A stretch of DNA of 56,184 nucleotides, taken from positions 89,731 to 145,914 of the forward strand of contig DETK01000033.1 of the NCBI GenBank assembly GCA_002361615.1, read 5' to 3'. The DNA is from Bacteroidales bacterium UBA3290. Lineage in GTDB: Bacteria > Bacteroidota > Bacteroidia > Bacteroidales > UBA932. Both the position numbers and the translations under genes were made by a program. Position 1 is the stretch's first letter. The number at the start of each line of letters is the position of its first letter. Of the stretch, positions 24,886 through 33,800 are shown piece by piece. Under the pieces are notes generated by a model. It searched no databases and was not told the origin of the DNA. It worked only from the letters and a program-made list of their open reading frames with translations.

Positions 24886-26850
24886 ATGAAAAGACTTCCC
24901 TTTTTGTTGCCTGCCTTTGTAGCGGCACTCTCGGTCTGCGCCTGCGGGACTTCCCGCAAGGCGGGGCAGTTGCAGGAACAGCAGATTGCAGCATCGTTGG
25001 CCCTCCCGCAGCATCAGGGTACATCGTTCAGGGAAATCGACATGCCCCGCCTGGAGCAGGATACCCTGGTAGTCCACGATTTTGAAGGGCACGAGGTGAT
25101 GGTAATGAACGCCGTGCGCGATGAATCCAGCGGAGAGATGGTAGCCAGCGAGACGCTGCGGGCCGCCCGCGTGACGGCGCGTTTCCGCAATGTGGCCGAA
25201 CGGCACGGACGTGTGGACCTGGAGTTCCAGGTCATCGTGCCTGCCGCCCTGCAGGACAGTCGCTGGCAGGTCCGCTTCCATCCAAGGATGGAGATTCTGG
25301 AAGAAACTGTCGATCTGGACGATATCCTGATTACCGGCAAGGATTACCGCAAAGCGCAGTTGCGCGGATATCAGCAGTACGAACGTTTCCTGCGGTCGAT
25401 CATTACCGACTCGACCCGTTTTATAGACCGTCACCAACTTGAGGTTTTCATCAAAAGGAATATCCCGGCGCTCTATGCCTACCGGCAGGACACGTCCCTG
25501 GTCAGCGATCAGCAGTTTGCCTCCGTCTATGGCGTGACCGAGCAGCAGGCTATCGATTACTATACCTATGGTCTGCTTGTCCGTCGCAATGAAAGGAAGA
25601 TCCGTGACAAAGACAAAATGTTCCGGAAGTATGTCAAGGCACCGCTGCAGAAAGACCATCTGCGGCTCGATACGCTGATGGTCAACGATGCCGGCGAGTT
25701 CGTTTATAACTATGTACAGACGATCGCCACGCGTCCCAGACTCCGGAAAGTGGATATCCGTCTCTCCGGCGAGGTCTGCGAGCAGGACAAGGTCGTCTAC
25801 GGGGTTCCGGAGAGCGATCCGCTGACCTTCTACATCAGCTCACTGAGTGCGTTCGTAGACGGACGGGAACGATATCTCGATCAGATCGTGTCACGTCGCG
25901 TCGACTTGCAATCGGAGGCAAAACTGCTGTTTGAGGTAGGAGATGACACCGTCCGGGAAGAGCTGGGCGACAATCTGCGCGAGATCATCCGTATCCGTTC
26001 CACGCTTGCATCGCTGCTGGAAGACGCGGAATTCGACCTGGACAGCATCGTAGTCACGGCACACGCCTCGCCGGAAGGCTCGTGGCGGGCCAATGGTGAA
26101 CTCTCACAGCGGCGTGGCAGGAGCGTGGGGCGCTATTTCGCTGCATATATGAAACAGTATGCCGATTCCGCCGACCGTGCCGTGGGTTACCGCATGAACC
26201 TCGACGGTACACTGGCCGATCCGGAGTTCCGTTCCCGCCCTGAGATCCATTTCAGCAGTTATGCCGTTCCCGAGAACTGGGATTTGCTGGACCGTCTTGT
26301 CGCGGAAGACCGGCTGCTGGCCGAAACGCAGAAAATGGCTTATCAGGAGCGCCGCAAAATAGACGATCCCGACCGTCGGGAGTTGGCGATGCGCGCCGAT
26401 GACTACTATCCCTATCTTTCGAAAGAACTCTATCCGCGGCTGCGCAGCGTAGTTTTCGATTTTCGGCTGCACCGGCGCAACATGCTGCAGGATACCATCC
26501 ATACCACAGTGCTGGATACGGCCTATATGGCCGGTGTCCAGGCAATCCGCGACCGCGACTACAAAAAGGCGCTGACGCTTTTGCGTCCTTACGAAGACTT
26601 CAACACGGCCATCGCCTATTGTTGTCTGGACTACAACGCCAGCGCGTTGTCCGTCCTGGAGAAACTGGACCGGAGCGCCGAGGTGAACTACATGCTGGCG
26701 CTGGTCTATGCCCGGCAGGGCGACGAACGCAGCGCCGTGGAGTGCTATCTTCTCGCCTGCGCCCAGAACGGATCGTTCGTCCATCGCGGCAACCTTGATC
26801 CCGAGATCAGTGCGCTGATCCGCAAGTACGATCTCAACCGTGAATCCTGA
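24886..26850 (+). CDS. OmpA-like envelope lipoprotein with TPR-like C-terminus, fimbrial operon
   Basis: This 654-residue lipoprotein has a signal ending in SVCAC near residue 20. The N-terminal ~380 residues are beta-rich and include DUF3868-like parts (RVDLEFQVIVPAALQ). An OmpA-type segment lies at about 385-420 with HASPEGSWRAN and LSQRRGRSVGRYF, which may anchor to peptidoglycan. Residues ~545-654 look like TPR repeats (YKKALTLLRPYEDFNTAIAY, VNYMLALVYARQGDERSAV). With the preceding DUF3575 gene it forms a pair found in type V fimbrial loci, inferred to dock the pilus machinery at the envelope. The gap to the first pilin is only 16 bp. Confidence 0.72.
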   Translation: MKRLPFLLPAFVAALSVCACGTSRKAGQLQEQQIAASLALPQHQGTSFREIDMPRLEQDTLVVHDFEGHEVMVMNAVRDESSGEMVASETLRAARVTARFRNVAERHGRVDLEFQVIVPAALQDSRWQVRFHPRMEILEETVDLDDILITGKDYRKAQLRGYQQYERFLRSIITDSTRFIDRHQLEVFIKRNIPALYAYRQDTSLVSDQQFASVYGVTEQQAIDYYTYGLLVRRNERKIRDKDKMFRKYVKAPLQKDHLRLDTLMVNDAGEFVYNYVQTIATRPRLRKVDIRLSGEVCEQDKVVYGVPESDPLTFYISSLSAFVDGRERYLDQIVSRRVDLQSEAKLLFEVGDDTVREELGDNLREIIRIRSTLASLLEDAEFDLDSIVVTAHASPEGSWRANGELSQRRGRSVGRYFAAYMKQYADSADRAVGYRMNLDGTLADPEFRSRPEIHFSSYAVPENWDLLDRLVAEDRLLAETQKMAYQERRKIDDPDRRELAMRADDYYPYLSKELYPRLRSVVFDFRLHRRNMLQDTIHTTVLDTAYMAGVQAIRDRDYKKALTLLRPYEDFNTAIAYCCLDYNASALSVLEKLDRSAEVNYMLALVYARQGDERSAVECYLLACAQNGSFVHRGNLDPEISALIRKYDLNRES

Positions 26851-26866
26851 TAACTGAATGAATTCC

Positions 26867-27871
26867 ATGAAACGCTATTTATTTGTGATCGGTGCGCTCC
26901 TTGTCGCGGCTGCGGGCTGCGACAAGGAGCCCTGTGCCGTATGCGGGGAGGAGCTGACGCAGCATCATGTATGCCTTGAACTGACGGGCAGCGCCTTGCA
27001 GACAAAAGCCCTCGACGTTCCTTCGCTTTCCGAGAGCAACGTGGTCCGATGCCGGCTCTACGTGTTCAGCCGTGGGGGTGAACTGGTAGGGGACTATGAT
27101 TCTCTGGACGGACGCTTCGACTTTTTCCTGACCGATGAGACCTACGATTTCGTGGCCGTGGTCAATAAGGGCGGCCTGCCCGGAGGTACCGTTACCCGTG
27201 AAACGCTGCTGGCGACTGTTACGCGTCTGTCTGAGAATGCCGTGGGTTGTTTCGTCATGGCAGGCTGGCTCGACAGCCACCTGATCGAATCGGACGAGAA
27301 GATCACAGTGGAGGTCCACAGGCTTGTCGGCAAGGTCTCCTATAAGGTCCGGACAGCTTTTTCCGGTGCATTGGCCGAGGAGCCGTTCGTCATTGAGGAT
27401 ATCTATCTGACGAATGTCGCAGGATCTTGTTCCTTGGCACCTTCCAGTCCGGTTCCTGAGGCGGATGCCCTTTGGTACAATCGGATGGACCTGGAAACCG
27501 GAGAAGGGACGGATGCGGTTTCCGATCTGCTGGCAGGCCATATCGGGTTGCCGCTGAAAGCCGTTGACAGCATTGCGACGGGTCACAGCTTCTATCCTTT
27601 CCCCAATGCATCGCCTGACAATCATGACAGAGAAAGATGGACGGGCCGATGTACGCGCTTTGTCGTCCGTGCGACGCTTGCCGGCCGCACGACTTACTAT
27701 CCGGTCACCCTGCCGGAGGTACGGAGCAATCACCATTATCACATCGACTTGACCATTTCGAATTATGGGGTGGAGCACCCGGAAGACCCGCTGGGCGACT
27801 ACACCGGCGTGACGCCGGTCCTTACCGTCGATTCCTGGGATGAAGGCGGTTCCCTTCAAGGTGAATTCTAG
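26867..27871 (+). CDS. Fimbrillin-like lipoprotein 1 (FimA/Mfa family)
   Basis: The precursor is 334 residues with lipobox AAAGC (Cys18). It has the two-sandwich layout of type V pilins: RCRLYVFSRGGELV near 62-75, a second domain from ~150 with VEVHRLVGKVSYKV, and a C-terminal HHYHIDLTI strand before VDSWDEGGSL. A Thr-Lys pair at 46-47 (LQTKALD) is in the position where type V pilins are cleaved during maturation. Unlike the next two pilins it has a Cys/His cluster just after the lipobox (Cys18, 23, 26, 36; His33, 34), a pattern reminiscent of FimB/Mfa2 anchors. The start at 26867 is chosen for the signal peptide; an in-frame ATG at 26858 is possible. It could be a pilin or a second anchor-type subunit. 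Confidence 0.75.
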   Translation: MKRYLFVIGALLVAAAGCDKEPCAVCGEELTQHHVCLELTGSALQTKALDVPSLSESNVVRCRLYVFSRGGELVGDYDSLDGRFDFFLTDETYDFVAVVNKGGLPGGTVTRETLLATVTRLSENAVGCFVMAGWLDSHLIESDEKITVEVHRLVGKVSYKVRTAFSGALAEEPFVIEDIYLTNVAGSCSLAPSSPVPEADALWYNRMDLETGEGTDAVSDLLAGHIGLPLKAVDSIATGHSFYPFPNASPDNHDRERWTGRCTRFVVRATLAGRTTYYPVTLPEVRSNHHYHIDLTISNYGVEHPEDPLGDYTGVTPVLTVDSWDEGGSLQGEF

Positions 27872-27893
27872 CAACCATCTAACAATCAGTCAT

Positions 27894-28961
27894 ATGAAAC
27901 GAGTCTTTCTTTTCGCTGCGCTCGGCCTGATGGGCCTCGCAGCATCCTGCAATTCCCTCGATACGCCGGTAACGGAAACCGGCGAGGGGACCCTGATCCT
28001 TTCATTTACTACCGGGAACAGCCCGGTGACCAAGTCGGATACCAATCCTTCCGGAAAGGATGCCACCATCCACGACATCCAGGCATTCCTGTTTCTTCCG
28101 GATGGCTCGCTTTATCGCCGGGAGAGCCTAAGCGGCAGCGAGCTGACCAAGTCGCTCGACCGCGTCAAAGCAGGCTCCTACGACATCGTTGCGGTAGCCA
28201 ACGCTCCTGAGATGACGTCGGTTCAGAAGAAAACGGATCTGGAGCAAGCCAGTCACACGCTTTCATCCAACGATCCGGACAAGGGGTTCCTGATGTACGG
28301 CCATTCTGAAGGAAGCGTGACTGTAAAGAGTGATGCGGCATCACCCGTGAAGGCAGTCATTGCCGTTAAACGCTATGTGGGCCGTGTCCGGCTTACATCG
28401 GTCGAGAATAAGCTTCCGGCGGTTTACGGAGCGCTGAAAGTGGATTGTGTGTTCCTGGAAAACGGATTCGGGACCTGGAACTACGGCGCTACGGGCGATC
28501 CGTCCGATTACGTCAACTATGCAGGACGCAAAACGGGGCGCAACACTTCAAACGATGAGAGCGATTTCATCAAGAACGCTGCGGATGCGGAATGTGCCGC
28601 ACTGACTTTTATTGCAGCCAATCGTTCCGTGGCTGCAGGATCGACGGAGACCTTCGGCTTGCCTTTCTATACGCTTCCGAACAAAGTTACGGCTGCAGAC
28701 GACCATTTTGAAGGAGCTACCTCAGGGGATGCCTGCACCAGGCTTGTGCTGAGGGTCTCCTATGGGGATAATGGTGCGCAGCAATGGTACTATCCTGTCA
28801 CGATTCCGAACCTGGAGCGGAACAAAAGTTATGATGTGTCCTTCATCATTTCCGGTCCTGGCGTGAAGGATCCCAACCAGCGTGTATCCAGCGGCAATCT
28901 GGATGTCGTCATCAGCGTCGACCCCTGGATGCCGGGCGATGAGTACGAAGGAAAATTCTGA
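27894..28961 (+). CDS. Fimbrillin 2 (FimA-type major pilin candidate)
   Basis: The 355-residue precursor has lipobox AASC (Cys19). A Thr-Lys pair at 46-47 (PVTKSDT) marks the probable maturation site; cleavage would remove the lipidated N-terminus and the first strand, opening the groove for strand exchange. The body has IHDIQAFLFLPDGSLY, YDIVAVANAPEM and AVKRYVGRVRLTSVENKLP, all standard P. gingivalis FimA-like features. It ends VDPWMPGDEYEGKF. It is a clear paralogue of the following gene: the segments from RVRLTSVEN to the GR..GRNTS.DESDF block align. The start at 27894 is chosen over an upstream in-frame ATG (27840) that overlaps the previous gene and lacks a signal. Confidence 0.85.
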   Translation: MKRVFLFAALGLMGLAASCNSLDTPVTETGEGTLILSFTTGNSPVTKSDTNPSGKDATIHDIQAFLFLPDGSLYRRESLSGSELTKSLDRVKAGSYDIVAVANAPEMTSVQKKTDLEQASHTLSSNDPDKGFLMYGHSEGSVTVKSDAASPVKAVIAVKRYVGRVRLTSVENKLPAVYGALKVDCVFLENGFGTWNYGATGDPSDYVNYAGRKTGRNTSNDESDFIKNAADAECAALTFIAANRSVAAGSTETFGLPFYTLPNKVTAADDHFEGATSGDACTRLVLRVSYGDNGAQQWYYPVTIPNLERNKSYDVSFIISGPGVKDPNQRVSSGNLDVVISVDPWMPGDEYEGKF

Positions 28962-28973
28962 TTACTTGCAGTC

Positions 28974-30056
28974 ATGAGAAGAATCATTGCCCTTTTGGGC
29001 ATCCTGCCGACCTTTGTAATGCTTTCTTCCTGCTTCGGTAGTTTGTCTACGGTGCAGGAAGGAAGCTTGACGCTCGTCATTTCTGAAGGAGGGTTGACCA
29101 AGGCTTCGGATGTAACACAACTTGGCTATGAAAGCAAGGTCAACCAGCTCCAGGTATTCCTGTTCGAGGGAACGGCCCTGCAGAACTACGAACGACTGGA
29201 TCTGAGCGGTGCGTCGTTCCCCTATACCCTGACATACCCTTCTGTGCGTTCGGGCAGCTATCGCATTTATGCCGTGGCCAACGGTGGCGACCTGTCCGGC
29301 GTGACCTCGGAGACGGCGCTGAAAGAAACGGTAGTCCGCTTGTCGGATTGCAGCCTGGATCCTGCGCAAGGGTTCGTCATGGCGGGATCCACCTCTGTGA
29401 CAGTGGAAGATTCGGAGGCGCATGCGACACTTGCCTTGCAGCGCTATGCTGCCCGCGTGCGGCTGGTCTCCATAGAGAATCAAGTACCGGAATCCTATGC
29501 AGATGGCGGATCGGTTACAGTGGAAGGCGTCTTTCTGATCAATGCGTTGGGAAGCTGGAATCTTGCTGGAGAAGGCGTGGCATCGGAGTGGGTCAACCTG
29601 GGCGGCCGCCTGCAAGGCCGCCAGAATTCCGATGATCGAAGCGACTTCCTGTTTGGGGAAGGACAGGTTCATCCGGCTGCCTATCGGAACCAGGTATTCC
29701 GGGGAGGGTCAGTTACGTTGACGCGCGGTTCACGAAAGGAGTTCACGGACTGCTGTCTCTACAGTTTCCCGAATTCCGTCACAGGCGACCATACCGGAAG
29801 TTCGGCTACGGAAGCGACTGGGGCCATGGCCCGTCTGGTTGTCCTTGCCCGTGTAAACGGCGAGGACTGGTGGTATCCGGTCACGTTGTTCAAAGATGGG
29901 GAGGGTTTGCGTCGGAATACGACCTGCGACGTGAAACTGACCCTGCGGGCTACCGGATCAGGCGATCCGAATGAACCGGTCGGGGCGGGGAGCCTGGAGG
30001 CCACGGTCTCGGTCAAAGGCTGGCTCACCGGCGCAAAATACACGGAAACGATATGA
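28974..30056 (+). CDS. Fimbrillin 3 (FimA-type pilin, paralogue of fimbrillin 2)
   Basis: The 360-residue precursor has lipobox LSSC (Cys20) and a Thr-Lys pair at 42-43 (GLTKASD). Core motifs are VNQLQVFLFEGTALQNY, YRIYAVANGGDLSG, LQRYAARVRLVSIENQVP and GRLQGRQNSDDRSDFLF. The last two align with fimbrillin 2, so the genes are tandem duplicates. It ends KGWLTGAKYTETI, and its stop overlaps the anchor gene start (ATGA). It may be an alternative major pilin or an adaptor subunit. It would be exported, lipidated, moved to the outer membrane, clipped and polymerised. Confidence 0.83.
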   Translation: MRRIIALLGILPTFVMLSSCFGSLSTVQEGSLTLVISEGGLTKASDVTQLGYESKVNQLQVFLFEGTALQNYERLDLSGASFPYTLTYPSVRSGSYRIYAVANGGDLSGVTSETALKETVVRLSDCSLDPAQGFVMAGSTSVTVEDSEAHATLALQRYAARVRLVSIENQVPESYADGGSVTVEGVFLINALGSWNLAGEGVASEWVNLGGRLQGRQNSDDRSDFLFGEGQVHPAAYRNQVFRGGSVTLTRGSRKEFTDCCLYSFPNSVTGDHTGSSATEATGAMARLVVLARVNGEDWWYPVTLFKDGEGLRRNTTCDVKLTLRATGSGDPNEPVGAGSLEATVSVKGWLTGAKYTETI

Positions 30057-30871
30057 AACGACCCTCTGCGATGATGCTTGCAGGTGCGGTGCTTCTTGCC
30101 GGAAGCAGCTGCTCGGTCCTGGAAGACCGTGTCCCTTGTCCTTGTTATCTGGACATCGATTACCGGGAAGTCCTTTCCGCCGACTTTGCCGAGGAGCCAG
30201 ATCAAAAGATCGAGGTGGGCCTCGTTGACACTTCTTATCGCTGGACGGTGGATCATCCGTTGGAAATATGTCCCGAACAGGAGGAAGTCTCCGTGGGCAA
30301 GGCAAGGCTGAGAGCTGTGGCCATTGTCCATGACCATCCCTTCCGCTCCTTTCTGGAGGACGATCTGAAAATATGCTATGAGCCAGGAAACCAGATAGAT
30401 GAACTATATGTCCATTCTGAAGAAGTGGACTGTACGGACGAGGAGGCCCGCTGTGTCCTCCATCCGCACAAGCAGTTTTCGACCCTTACGTTTACGGACG
30501 AGGAGGGTGGGGATCTATGCCGCCGGTATAATATGGTGATCCGAGGAACGACCTGTGGTTTTGACGTCATGGACTTCTCCGCGTTGGACGGCGTGTATCT
30601 CTATACTGTTCAGGAAGATGACGGCCAGGGCGAAGTCCGGGTCAGGATACCCCGCCAGAAGCAGGACGACCTGTTGCTGGAGTTCTGGGACAAGGACGAC
30701 CATCTGAGGCGTTTCACTTGTCCGATCGGTCTGTACCTGTTTGCTGCCGGCTACGATCCCGAAGCCAGGGACCTGCAGGACTATGTGCTGCGGATTGATT
30801 TCCGGGCTGGATTGCTGTATCTGCGTGTCGCTGACTGGGAGGATGAATACCTCTACAGTCTCTACGATTAA
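30053..30871 (+). CDS. FimB/Mfa2-type fimbrial anchor lipoprotein
   Basis: This 272-residue lipoprotein has lipobox GSSC (Cys20). The family signature after the lipobox, SVLEDRVPCPCYLDIDY (Cys29, Cys31), is characteristic of FimB/Mfa2 subunits. These stay lipidated in the outer membrane, anchor the pilus and limit its length. It has no Thr-Lys/Arg maturation site in the 40-50 region, as expected for a subunit that is not clipped. The C-terminal half has LRIDFRAGLLYLRVADWEDE. It overlaps fimbrillin 3 by 4 bp (ATGA) and precedes the giant tip gene by 24 bp. Confidence 0.85.
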   Translation: MKRPSAMMLAGAVLLAGSSCSVLEDRVPCPCYLDIDYREVLSADFAEEPDQKIEVGLVDTSYRWTVDHPLEICPEQEEVSVGKARLRAVAIVHDHPFRSFLEDDLKICYEPGNQIDELYVHSEEVDCTDEEARCVLHPHKQFSTLTFTDEEGGDLCRRYNMVIRGTTCGFDVMDFSALDGVYLYTVQEDDGQGEVRVRIPRQKQDDLLLEFWDKDDHLRRFTCPIGLYLFAAGYDPEARDLQDYVLRIDFRAGLLYLRVADWEDEYLYSLYD

Positions 30872-30895
30872 TCCTATTCTCTATACTGTTTTACA

Positions 30896-33800
30896 ATGAA
30901 TCCATTGATCAAACGATGGGCCCGTCTGGCCGCGATCGGTGCGGTGTTTCTGTGGACGGGCTGTCAGAATCCGTCGCCCGGCGACGTCGCCGTGAGCGAA
31001 ATCCGGTCGGGACGGAAAATGCATGCCACCCTGACCGTGGCGCCGGCCGACGACCCGAATGCCGTTAAAAGCGCTTTTAGCGGCTCCGACCATACGGTTG
31101 CCAACTACAACCTGCTGGTCTTTGAGTCAGGGGTCCTGGCTGGCAAGTACTACAAGGATTCCGGTTCGCCGCTCGCCTTCGAAGTAATGGCGGACCGGTC
31201 CTACAACTATTATTGTGTGGCCAATACAGGGGACTTGACAGGAGCCTTCACAGTTGGTCAGACGCCGGAATCCCGGATGGCCACCTGGCAGGTTGAGGCG
31301 CCTGTTGCCGGCGCTGCCGGGCTAGCGATGGCCTGGAGTGGAACGGACATCCGTTTTTCCAAGGCACAGATGCGGGCAGGGGCACAGTTGGAAATCTCCT
31401 TGACGCGCCTTGTCGCCCAGTACGACATCGTACTCGACAAAAGTGCCCTCTCACAGTTCTCCTTTACCGCTACTTCGCTCTCCATCTGCGGGCCGTCTTC
31501 CGTGACGCCCTTCGCACCCTCGAAAGCTGCGTCAGTGGCTACGCGAACGGATTATGCGGTACCGGAGGATCTGGCCCGGCTCAACGGAGGCCTGAAATCT
31601 ACCTTTTATCCTTTGGAAAACCGTTACGGAATCTTGTTGTCGGAGAATAACGATCCCTGGATGAAGGTGCCTGCGAACCTTTCAGAAGATGACCATCCCA
31701 CCTTTATCGAACTAGGTGGTGTGGCTACAGTTGATGACGGAAGCGGGCTGGAGATTCCGCTGACCTATCGGTTCTTCCTGGGAAGGGATGCCATCCGTGA
31801 TTTTGACGTGAGGCGCAACGAAGTCAATACGGTAACGTTGTCGCTGACCGATGATGCGCTCGGCCGCGAAGAAGCCTCTTGGAAAGTGGAGAAGGGATCC
31901 TATGCGGATACCCGTTCATTGGCTTTTGCCGACGAAGGAATCTATGTCCCGGAAGGCGGAAGCGTTGATGAACTGATCGTCCGCACACCGGTCAACTTGA
32001 AGTATGTCGTAGGGCTCGATCCCGCCCTGACAGCAGCTGGGGTCGCCGTCGCAGGTGTAACACCCGGCGAACCGGTGGATTGGGACGTGCTGACCTTTAC
32101 GGCACCCGAAGGAATCGCGCCGATGGAAGGGATTGTGCGAATCCGTTCAATTGACGGTAAGAAGTCCGACGAACTGACGCTCAGTACGGGACGCCGGCTT
32201 GTGGCACTTCGATTCGGTTTATGGCCGAACGCGGGTACGGAACGATTCCACAGTGATACGACATTCCTGTTTGGCGGGGATATCTATGCTCACGTCTATG
32301 CTGTGTATTCAGACGATACCCGGGAAGACATCACCTCCTCGCTGGCAGTATCTGACTATCAGTTCGACGCTGATCTGCTGTCTTGCAACCATGGGAGCGG
32401 ATCGGACCTGGGAAGGTTCCGGCCGCTGAAGGCCGGTGATTCCCAGATCCGTGTGACAAAGACCCTTGACGGAGTAACGGTTACTGCCGAGTCGAACGTA
32501 CATGTGTTGCCTTACATGTCCGGTCTTGCCTTCACGGAAGGGAACGGAAACACCATTACGATGCGTACTGGCGGCGAATCGCATCAGTTTACACTCGAAG
32601 CGACGTATGCCGGATCCGGGAAGAAAGACGTTACGGCCGATGCAGTCTGGTCGGTCGAAGACGAGGAACTGCTTATCAATGACGGCGCTGGAAAGGTGAC
32701 CTCAAAACTGAAGACCGGAACGACGACCGTCTGGGCAAGCTATACCGAGAACGGTGTGTCGTTGCAACGTCGCATCCAGGTGAAAGTGATTCGCATACCG
32801 GTGGAACTGCGCGTTTTTCCGAGCATGGTTTATCTGCCCAACGCCGGAACGGACGAACGTGTCGCGTATGCGTCTCCCATCGAATATGCCGGCCCGAATG
32901 AACGGACGTTCCGGCTGACCGTCTCATACCACGACGGGACTTCTGCCGACGTTTCATATGCACCAGGGCAGACGGTATGGACTGACAATCTGCCTCTCCG
33001 ATATCAGACCGGTGACACTTGGCATATCCTGGGCATCCAGAGTTTCAACAGCGCTTCTTCGCCGGGCAGGATGATCATATATCGGGCGTACGCTACGACG
33101 CTCAATGCCCGTATCTATCTGGGAAACAATGCCAATTACCTTCATGCCTTCCACGAAGCGGAAGTCGTGACGGATGATGCGCCCAAACGATTCCTGACAG
33201 CTACCTATACGCTGAACGATGTGACGCTCACGGCCGATGTCATGGGTACGCTTGTCAACAGTGCCCGGCCGCAGCGGATTACGATCACTCCGAATCCGCA
33301 GGAAGCTTATGCAGGCGGCCACACTGTCCAGTTCCATGCGACGCTGGAATTTGACGATGGGACGACGGAAGATATCACGGACAACGCTTCCTGGACTGTG
33401 GACGGTCTGGCGATCCCTGAAGGGGGCGGCCGTTTTACCACCGGCAACGAAACCGGATCGACGCAGGTGCACGCCAGTGTCACAGTCTCCGGCGTAACGG
33501 TAAACGGTGACGCCGGTCTTGTGGTCAATCCGCGTGTCATTACCGCGGTAGCGCTGGAAGTCAATCCGGGCACGGGATGGACCGATGCGGCTCAGGATGT
33601 GAACCTCGGCTCACAGCAGGAATGGCGTCTGAAAATAACCTACGAGAATGGCGATACGGACTATGTTACGCGTGGATTCCAGCTGACGAGTTCCAATTCT
33701 TCCGTTGTCACGGTAAGTGGCGCCAGCACCATGGCTCAGGCTGTCGGACAGGCAGACATTTCAGCTGATTATGAAGGTTGGACGGCCGGGCCGCTCCATT

